Shown here in pieces: positions 55,436 to 61,624 of a stretch of DNA of 64,000 nucleotides. A program made the translations under genes and the position numbers. Within the stretch, counting starts at the first letter, position 1. Each line of letters starts with the position of its first letter. Origin of the DNA: Niveibacterium sp. 24ML (GTDB taxonomy: Bacteria > Pseudomonadota > Gammaproteobacteria > Burkholderiales > Rhodocyclaceae); the NCBI RefSeq assembly GCF_026586805.1, contig NZ_JAPFHA010000009.1, forward strand, positions 62,001 through 126,000, written 5' to 3'. Under the pieces are notes generated by a model that had not been told where the DNA came from, did not search any database, and saw nothing but the letters and a program-made list of their open reading frames with translations.

Positions 55436-55984
55436 GTGAAGGCTAAAGTGAATCGTCCCGAATGGCTTCGAGTGTCCCCTTTGCGACTGGTTCGCAACCG
55501 TTGGTTGCGGCCCTTCGCACAGCGCCTGCTTGACCGGCGCCTTTGGCGGCCGACCCCCCACACCATCGGGCTTGGCGTGGCGCTCGGGATGTTTTTCGGC
55601 ATTCTGATGCCTGTGGCGCAGATGCTGTTCGCCGTGGGGTCGGCGACGATGGTGCGCGCCAACGTGGTCGTGGCCGCTTTGGGTACTTTGATTACCAATC
55701 CCTTCACGGCCCCGCCCATCTACCTGGCAGCGTATCAGCTGGGTGCCAGCCTGACCGGCGGCCTGGACGCACTTGGCGTGGGGCCCGCGCCCAGGATCGA
55801 GGCCTTCAGCTTCGATGCGCTGACGCAGGCTGCCGCCTCTGCATCGTGGAGCGGCGCCGCGTGCGCGTTTGTTGTCGGCCTGCTGGTGATTGCAAGCCTG
55901 GCCGGGTTGGCCGGCTACGGCGTGGGCTGGTGCGCCTCGCGCCTGCTTGGCCATGCCCGGCAGCATTCGCGGCTGCGCGTCTGA
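55436..55984 (+). CDS. DUF2062 membrane protein
   Basis: A 182-aa membrane protein of the DUF2062 family: basic N-terminus, then RPTPHTIGLGVALGMFFGIL and ANVVVAALGTLITNPFTAPP, the most conserved part, and a C-terminal helix. About three membrane segments are seen. The function is unknown. The start is GTG at 55436, with no strong ribosome binding site. It is convergent with the lrp-type gene and its stop abuts that gene's stop. Confidence 0.8.
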   Translation: MKAKVNRPEWLRVSPLRLVRNRWLRPFAQRLLDRRLWRPTPHTIGLGVALGMFFGILMPVAQMLFAVGSATMVRANVVVAALGTLITNPFTAPPIYLAAYQLGASLTGGLDALGVGPAPRIEAFSFDALTQAAASASWSGAACAFVVGLLVIASLAGLAGYGVGWCASRLLGHARQHSRLRV

Positions 55985-56470
55985 TCATTCGATCAGTTCA
56001 TCCACTGGCAGTACGGTTGTTCGCTTGACTTCTTCGAGCGCAAAGCTCGATTTCACATCCAGCACGCCGGGGTGGCGCAGCAGCTTTTCCATGACGAAGC
56101 GGGAGAAGTGCTGCAGATCCGTCACCAGCACGCGCAGCAGGTAGTCCATTTCACCGGTCATTGCATAGCACTCGGTGACCTCCGGCCATTGCTGTACAAC
56201 CCCCTTGAAATCATCCGTGCCCTGGCCCGCGCGTTTGTCGAGCGACACGCTCACAAACGCAAGCAGCGTGAGCCCCAGCTTGGCGGGGTTGAGGATCGCG
56301 GTGTAGTGGTTGATCACGCCGTCTTCTTCCAGCCTTTGCAGCCGGCGCAGGCAGGGGGAGGGCGAAAGCGCAACGTTCTTCGCCAGTTCAACGTTCGGAA
56401 TGCGGCCGTTTTGCTGGAGCACTTCAAGGATGCGACGGTCGGTGCGGTCAAGCTTGACAGGAGTATTCAT
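55985..56470 (-). CDS. Lrp/AsnC family transcriptional regulator
   Basis: A 161-aa regulator: an N-terminal HTH (DRTDRRILEVLQQNGRIPNV, then ELAKNVALSPSPCLRRLQRL and EEDGVI) and a C-terminal RAM ligand-binding domain (EVTECYAMTGEMDYLLRVLV). The ATG at 56470 fits the family start; the frame is open to 56542. It is divergent from hppD, so it probably senses an aromatic or branched amino acid and controls the phenylalanine/tyrosine genes. GCAAT-type boxes lie in the shared control region. Confidence 0.9.
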   Translation of the reverse strand: MNTPVKLDRTDRRILEVLQQNGRIPNVELAKNVALSPSPCLRRLQRLEEDGVINHYTAILNPAKLGLTLLAFVSVSLDKRAGQGTDDFKGVVQQWPEVTECYAMTGEMDYLLRVLVTDLQHFSRFVMEKLLRHPGVLDVKSSFALEEVKRTTVLPVDELIE

Positions 56471-56504
56471 TGAAGTTGCGTTGACTCTGTTTGTATTGGT
56501 TGAA

Positions 56505-56542
56505 TATTGCTGTTGTAGATCATTTTTCGGCAATAAAAGCAA
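56505..56542. promoter_or_regulatory. Candidate Lrp-type operator between lrp and hppD
   Basis: TATTGC (56505-56510) and GCAATA (56530-56535) form an inverted pair 25 bp apart, and a further GCAAT follows at 56538-56542. The AT-rich stretch ATTTTT lies between them. Phased A/T-flanked half-sites are usual for Lrp proteins. Binding is inference. Confidence 0.35.
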
Positions 56543-56622
56543 TGTAATGCTGCGCGTGCTTGACTATCCTTCTCCGTACGAGGAGTCGCCTACTGAGCGG
56601 CCCCCAACAGAGGAGACAAACT

Positions 56623-57726
56623 ATGCCGCTGAACCTCGTTCGGCCTCGGGCAGAGCCGCGTTCGCTCTGGGATAACCCGATGGGCACAGACGGATTCGAA
56701 TTCGTCGAATACACCGCCCCAGATCCGCGCCTGCTCGGCGAGCTGTTTTTGCAGCTCGGCTTCAAGGCTGTTGCGCGCCATCGTTCCAAAGACGTGACAC
56801 TTTACCGCCAAGGCGAGATCAACTTCATCGTTAACGCGGAAAAAGACAGTTTTGCGCAATCCTTCGCCCGTGAACATGGCCCCAGCGCCTGCGCGATGGC
56901 ATTTCGTGTCCGTGATGCCAAGGCGGCCTACGAACGTGCCCTGGCTCTTGGCGCCGAGCCCCATGCGCAACAATATGGCTTGATGGAGTTGCAGATTCCG
57001 GCGATCAAGGGCATCGGCGGCTGCCCGATCTACCTTGTCGACCGCTACGGTGGCCCCTCGATCTACGACGTGGACTTTGTTGCGCTCGATGACGAGGTGG
57101 AGCATCAGGGCTTTGGCCTCACCTACATCGACCACCTCACGCACAACGTGCAGCGCGGTCGCATGAAGGTGTGGTCCAGCTACTACGAGAAGCTGTTCAA
57201 CTTCCGCGAGATCCGCTACTTCGATATCGAGGGCAAGCTCACCGGCCTGAAGAGCCAGGCGATGACCAGCCCCTGCGGCCAGATCCGCATCCCGATCAAC
57301 GAATCCTCCGACGACAAGAGCCAGATCGAGGAATTCCTGCATGCCTACAACGGCGAGGGTATCCAGCACATCGCGCTGGGTACCGACGACATCATCGCCA
57401 CCGTCGAAGGCATGCGCGCCAAGGGCATCAAGTTCCTCGACACGCCGGACACCTACTACGACATGGTGGATACCCGGGTGAAGGGGCATGCCGAGGATGT
57501 CGCCCGCTTGCGCGCCAATCGCATCCTGATCGACGGTGCACCGAGCGAAGGGCAGGGCTACCTGCTGCAGATCTTCACCGAAACGGTTATCGGGCCGATC
57601 TTCTTCGAGATCATCCAGCGCAAGGGCAACGAGGGATTCGGCGAGGGCAACTTCAAGGCGCTGTTCGATTCGATCGAACTCGACCAGATCCGCCGCGGCG
57701 TGCTGCTCGACCCCGCGGCGGCGTGA
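56623..57726 (+). CDS. hppD: 4-hydroxyphenylpyruvate dioxygenase
   Basis: Non-haem iron dioxygenase (367 aa) that converts 4-hydroxyphenylpyruvate to homogentisate. The iron ligands are visible: H171 in YIDHLTHNV, H249 in GIQHIALGTDD and E329 in FFEIIQR. The C-terminal helix NFKALFDSIELDQIRRGVL is typical. The ATG follows AGAGGAGA; the frame to 56560 lacks this. It is the first of five genes for aromatic amino acid degradation and is followed by repeat copy C before phhA. Confidence 0.96.
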   Translation: MPLNLVRPRAEPRSLWDNPMGTDGFEFVEYTAPDPRLLGELFLQLGFKAVARHRSKDVTLYRQGEINFIVNAEKDSFAQSFAREHGPSACAMAFRVRDAKAAYERALALGAEPHAQQYGLMELQIPAIKGIGGCPIYLVDRYGGPSIYDVDFVALDDEVEHQGFGLTYIDHLTHNVQRGRMKVWSSYYEKLFNFREIRYFDIEGKLTGLKSQAMTSPCGQIRIPINESSDDKSQIEEFLHAYNGEGIQHIALGTDDIIATVEGMRAKGIKFLDTPDTYYDMVDTRVKGHAEDVARLRANRILIDGAPSEGQGYLLQIFTETVIGPIFFEIIQRKGNEGFGEGNFKALFDSIELDQIRRGVLLDPAAA

Positions 57727-57748
57727 TGGACTGAACGGCGAAAACCGC

Positions 57749-57837
57749 TCACCGCAAAGGCGCAGAGGGCCGCAAAGGGCCGCAAAGAACTCCGGTTTCC
57801 TGGGTGGCCCTTTGAGTTCTTTGTTTCTTCGTGGTGA
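57749..57837. repeat. Imperfect inverted-repeat element, copy C
   Basis: TCACCGCAAAGGCGCAGAGG (57749-57768), extended by GCCGCAAAGGGCCGC, faces GGTGGCCCTTTGAGTTCTTT (57803-57822) and the end CTTCGTGGTGA. The arms are less similar to each other than in copies A and B, but units and order are the same. It fills most of the hppD-phhA gap. Confidence 0.75.
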
Positions 57838-57881
57838 TGCTTTTGGGTGTTCGCCTTTCTGAAACCGGAAAGGAGCCTGCG

Positions 57882-58745
57882 ATGCTCACTCCCGAAAACC
57901 CGCTGCGTGGCGATTATTCGCACATGGCGGCGGACTACACCGTCGCCCAGGATTGGGCGGCCTATACCGCCGAGGATCATGCGCTGTACCGGCGCCTGTT
58001 CGAACGCCAGGCAGCCCGCTTGCCGGGCTATGCCTGCGACGAGTTCATCGAGCATGTGTATGAGCTGGCCAGCGACGGCATTCCACGCTTCGAGCGTGCC
58101 AACGAACGCCTCGGCCGCGCCACCGGCTGGCAGATCGTCGGCGTGCCGGGGCTGATCCCGGACGACGTGTTCTTCAGGCATCTGGCCAACCGGCGCTTTC
58201 CGGTCACGGTTTGGCTGCGCAAGCCGGAGGAATTCGACTACATCGTCGAGCCGGACGTGTTCCACGATTTCTTCGGCCATGTGCCGCTGCTGATGAACCC
58301 GGTGTTTGCCGACTACCTGCAGGAATACGGCCGCGGTGGCGTGAAGGCGCTGTCGCTCGGCGGGCTGGGCTACCTCGCGCGGCTGTACTGGTACACGGTG
58401 GAATTCGGCCTCATCGACACCCCGCAGGGCCTGCGCACCTACGGGGCGGGCATTCTGTCGTCGGGCGGCGAGATCCTGCACTGCATCGACGCGCCGGCGC
58501 CGCACCGGGTGCGTTTCGACCTGATGCGGGTGATGCAGACCGAGTACCGCATCGACCGCTACCAGGACACCTACTTCGTGATCGACAGCTACGATCAGCT
58601 GTTCCGCGAGACGGCTCAGGATTTCGCGCCGCTCTACGCGCGGCTGCGGGGCTTGCCGACCATCGATCCATCCGTCACCGTGGCGGGCGATGCATTGGTG
58701 CAACCGGCACGCCACGACGACCTCAACCGGAGATCCGACGCATGA
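57882..58745 (+). CDS. phhA: Phenylalanine 4-monooxygenase
   Basis: Tetrahydropterin- and iron-dependent hydroxylase (287 aa) that makes tyrosine from phenylalanine. The ligands are H128 and H133 in VFHDFFGHVPLLM and E174 in WYTVEFGLI. YGAGILSSGGEILHC is a conserved substrate and pterin region. It belongs to the short bacterial form without a regulatory domain. AAGGAG precedes the ATG; the frame is open to 57831, inside the repeat. The stop overlaps the hmgA start (ATGA). No pterin carbinolamine dehydratase gene (phhB) is adjacent. Confidence 0.95.
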   Translation: MLTPENPLRGDYSHMAADYTVAQDWAAYTAEDHALYRRLFERQAARLPGYACDEFIEHVYELASDGIPRFERANERLGRATGWQIVGVPGLIPDDVFFRHLANRRFPVTVWLRKPEEFDYIVEPDVFHDFFGHVPLLMNPVFADYLQEYGRGGVKALSLGGLGYLARLYWYTVEFGLIDTPQGLRTYGAGILSSGGEILHCIDAPAPHRVRFDLMRVMQTEYRIDRYQDTYFVIDSYDQLFRETAQDFAPLYARLRGLPTIDPSVTVAGDALVQPARHDDLNRRSDA

Positions 58746-59881
58746 AACGCTGGATCAGCTACCCGAAAGCCGAGGGTGAATTCTCCCGCCAGGCGCACTG
58801 CGACCTGCCGGAAGGCACCTTCGAGCGCGAAATGGGCAAGGAAGGCTTCTTTGGCCCAGCCTGCCACTTCCACCATAAACATGCCCCGACCGGCTGGACC
58901 CACTTCGAGGGGCCGCTGCGCCCGCACGCGTTTGATCTGAACCGGCTCGAAGTGCGCGCCGCCAGCCCCTTCCAGGCCTATCCGCTGCTGGCCAACGGCG
59001 ATGTGCGTATCCGCTGGTGGCTGCTCGATGCCCCGATGCCGGCCCTCGCACGCAACGCAGACGGCGATGAACTGCTCTTCATCCACGAAGGCGAAGGCGC
59101 GCTGTTCTGCGATTGGGGGCATCTGGATTACCGCGACGGTGACTACATCGTGCTGCCGCGCGGCGCCCTGTGGCGGCTCGAACCCCACACGCCGACGCGG
59201 GTGATGCTGGTTGAAGCCACGGGCAGCAGCTATCAGCTACCGGATAAGGGGCTGGTTGGCCCACATGCGATCTTCGACCCGACCGCGCTCGACACGCCAA
59301 AACTCGACGAGGCCTTTGCCGCGCAGCGCGATGGCGAGGCGGGTAGCCGCCCGTGGCAGGTGCTCGTGAAGCACCAGGGCAAGCTGACCACGATCGAGTA
59401 CCCCTTCAACCCGCTCGATGCGATGGGCTGGCACGGCGATCTGGCGGCCTGCCGGGTGAACTGGCGCGACATCCGGCCGCTGATGAGCCACCGCTACCAT
59501 CTGCCACCCTCGGCGCACACCACCTTCGTGGCGCGCAACTTCGTCGTCTGCACCTTCGTGCCACGGCCGATCGAATCGGACCCCGGCGCGCTGAAAGTGC
59601 CGTTCTATCACTCGAACGACGACTACGACGAGTTCATCCTCTACCACCGCGGCAGCTTCTTCTCGCGCGACAGCATCCGCCCCGGCATGACGACGCTGCA
59701 CCCCTGCGGCTTCACCCACGGCCCGCATCCGAAGGCCTTCGCGGCGGGCGCCAAGGCCGAGCGCAAGGAGACGGATGAGGTCGCGGTGATGATCGACACC
59801 CGCTTCCCGCTCGATGTGAATGAGCCGGCGCGGGCGGTTGAGCTGCATGAGTACGTCGATTCCTGGAAACCCAAGGCCTGA
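58742..59881 (+). CDS. hmgA: Homogentisate 1,2-dioxygenase-like protein, short form
   Basis: Cupin-fold ring-cleavage dioxygenase, 379 aa, that should open homogentisate to maleylacetoacetate. Conserved pieces are EGEGALFCDWG, DYIVLPRGALWRL, VCTFVPRPIESDPGALKVPF and the metal region with H290, E297 (or D296) and H326 in FYHSNDDYDEF and CGFTHGPHP. Canonical HmgA is about 430-440 aa; the usual opening (GFGNxF..., NSPQ) is absent and the H-to-E spacing is one longer, so this is a divergent subfamily. Position between phhA and fahA strongly supports the role. The start overlaps phhA by 4 bp. Confidence 0.82.
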   Translation: MKRWISYPKAEGEFSRQAHCDLPEGTFEREMGKEGFFGPACHFHHKHAPTGWTHFEGPLRPHAFDLNRLEVRAASPFQAYPLLANGDVRIRWWLLDAPMPALARNADGDELLFIHEGEGALFCDWGHLDYRDGDYIVLPRGALWRLEPHTPTRVMLVEATGSSYQLPDKGLVGPHAIFDPTALDTPKLDEAFAAQRDGEAGSRPWQVLVKHQGKLTTIEYPFNPLDAMGWHGDLAACRVNWRDIRPLMSHRYHLPPSAHTTFVARNFVVCTFVPRPIESDPGALKVPFYHSNDDYDEFILYHRGSFFSRDSIRPGMTTLHPCGFTHGPHPKAFAAGAKAERKETDEVAVMIDTRFPLDVNEPARAVELHEYVDSWKPKA

Positions 59882-59905
59882 GGGCCGCGAACAGACAGAG
59901 CCAAC

Positions 59906-60892
59906 ATGAAACTCGCCACCCTCAAGACCGGCGGCCGCGACGGCAGCCTGGTCGTTGTCTCCCGCGATCTCACACGCTGCCAGGCGGTGCCGGACATCGC
60001 CCGCACGCTGCAGGCCGCGCTGGACGACTGGGATCGTTGCGCGCCGCAGCTTGCCGAAGTGTCGCTGGCGCTCAACAACAGCCATGCGCGCCACGCGCAG
60101 CCCTTCGATGCCGCGGCCTGCCATTCGCCGCTACCGCGTGCCTACCAGTGGGCGGATGGTTCGGCTTACGTCAATCACGTTGAACTGGTGCGCAAGGCCC
60201 GCGGCGCCGAGATGCCGCCCGAGTTCTGGAGCGACCCGCTGATGTACCAGGGCGGCTCCGACAGGTTTATCGGCCCGCGCGACCCGATCACGGTGCGCGA
60301 CACCGCTTGGGGTGTGGATCTGGAGGGCGAGGTCGCGGTAATCACCGGCGACGTGTCGATGGGCGCCACGCCCGAAGAATGCGCCAGCGCGATCCGGCTG
60401 CTGATGCTGGTGAACGATGTGACGCTGCGCAACCTGATTCCGGCCGAACTCGCCAAGGGCTTCGGCTTCTTCCAGAGCAAGCCGGCCACCGCCTTCTCGC
60501 CGGTGGCGGTGACCCCGGACGAACTGGGCGAAGCCTGGGACGGCGCGCGGCTGCATCGCCCGCTGGAAGTGACCGTGCGCGGCGAGCATTTTGGGCGGCC
60601 GGAGTGCGGCGTCGACATGGTGTTCGGCTTTCCGCAACTGATCGCCCATGTCGCCAAGACCCGCGAGCTGGAAGCGGGCTCCATCGTTGGCAGCGGCACC
60701 ATCTCCAACGTCGATCGCTCGCGCGGATCGGCCTGCATCGTCGAACGCCGGATGCTCGAAACCCTGGCCGACGGCAAGCCGCTCACGCCTTACTTGAGCT
60801 ACGGCGAGCGGGTGACGATCGAGATGCACGGCGCCGACGGGCAGTCGATCTTTGGGGCGATCGACCAGATCGTGTCGCCAGCCTTGCCATGA
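59906..60892 (+). CDS. fahA: Fumarylacetoacetate hydrolase family protein
   Basis: A 328-aa hydrolase of the FAH family that splits fumarylacetoacetate to fumarate and acetoacetate. The acidic metal ligands lie in WGVDLEGEVAVITGD and VNDVTLRNLIPAE; GSGTISNVDRSRGSACIVER is a conserved C-terminal motif. It is shorter than eukaryotic FAH (about 420) but normal for the bacterial FAH type. It lies 24 bp after hmgA and overlaps maiA by 4 bp. Confidence 0.9.
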   Translation: MKLATLKTGGRDGSLVVVSRDLTRCQAVPDIARTLQAALDDWDRCAPQLAEVSLALNNSHARHAQPFDAAACHSPLPRAYQWADGSAYVNHVELVRKARGAEMPPEFWSDPLMYQGGSDRFIGPRDPITVRDTAWGVDLEGEVAVITGDVSMGATPEECASAIRLLMLVNDVTLRNLIPAELAKGFGFFQSKPATAFSPVAVTPDELGEAWDGARLHRPLEVTVRGEHFGRPECGVDMVFGFPQLIAHVAKTRELEAGSIVGSGTISNVDRSRGSACIVERRMLETLADGKPLTPYLSYGERVTIEMHGADGQSIFGAIDQIVSPALP

Positions 60893-61533
60893 AGCTCTAC
60901 ACCTACTTCCGCTCGTCAGCCGCGTATCGGGTGCGGATTGCCTTGAACCTGAAGGGCCTCAAGCCCGAGACGCTGCCGGTGCACCTGCTGCGCGGTGGCG
61001 GTGAGCAGAAGCAGCCGGATTACCTTGCGCTCAACCCGCAGGCTTTGGTGCCGGCGCTGGAAGACGACGGCCATCTGCTGACGCAGTCGCTGGCGATCAT
61101 CGAGTACCTCGACGAGGTGGTGCCCGCGCCGCCCTTGCTGCCAGCCGATGCGCCGGGGCGCGCGCGTGTCCGCGCGATTGCGCAAAGCATTGCCTGCGAG
61201 ATTCATCCGCTCAACAACTTGCGCGTTCTCGCCTACCTGACGAAGACCTTGGGCGTGGCGGATGCCGCGCGGCAGGACTGGTATCGGCACTGGGTGTTCA
61301 CCGGATTCGGCGCGCTGGAAACACAGTTGTCGCGCGATCCGGCCTGTGGCGTGTTCTGCCACGGCGACTCTCCGACGATCGCCGATTGCTGCCTCGTGCC
61401 CCAGGTTTTCAACGCGCGGCGTTTCGAAATCGACCTTTCCGCCTTCCCGACCCTGGTGCGGATTGACGCTGCGTGCCAGCGCCTGGCCGCGTTTGTCGAT
61501 GCCGCGCCTGCCCGGCAACCCGATGCGGAGTGA
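60889..61533 (+). CDS. maiA: Maleylacetoacetate isomerase (zeta-class glutathione transferase)
   Basis: A 214-aa glutathione-dependent isomerase that turns maleylacetoacetate into fumarylacetoacetate. The zeta-class active-site signature SSAAYRVR is at residues 9-16, followed by the glutathione-binding NPQALVPALEDDGHLLTQSL and a C-terminal domain with SPTIADCCLVPQ. Its start overlaps the fahA stop (ATGA). It ends the five-gene aromatic pathway. Confidence 0.93.
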   Translation: MKLYTYFRSSAAYRVRIALNLKGLKPETLPVHLLRGGGEQKQPDYLALNPQALVPALEDDGHLLTQSLAIIEYLDEVVPAPPLLPADAPGRARVRAIAQSIACEIHPLNNLRVLAYLTKTLGVADAARQDWYRHWVFTGFGALETQLSRDPACGVFCHGDSPTIADCCLVPQVFNARRFEIDLSAFPTLVRIDAACQRLAAFVDAAPARQPDAE

Positions 61534-61624
61534 AAGGCCGGGCGGCGCGATGTGCTCAAGCGCAAGGCGCGCCGGCCGTTAGTTGGTCACGGCTGCGAAT
61601 TTCGCAGCGTCTGGAGACCTTTGC

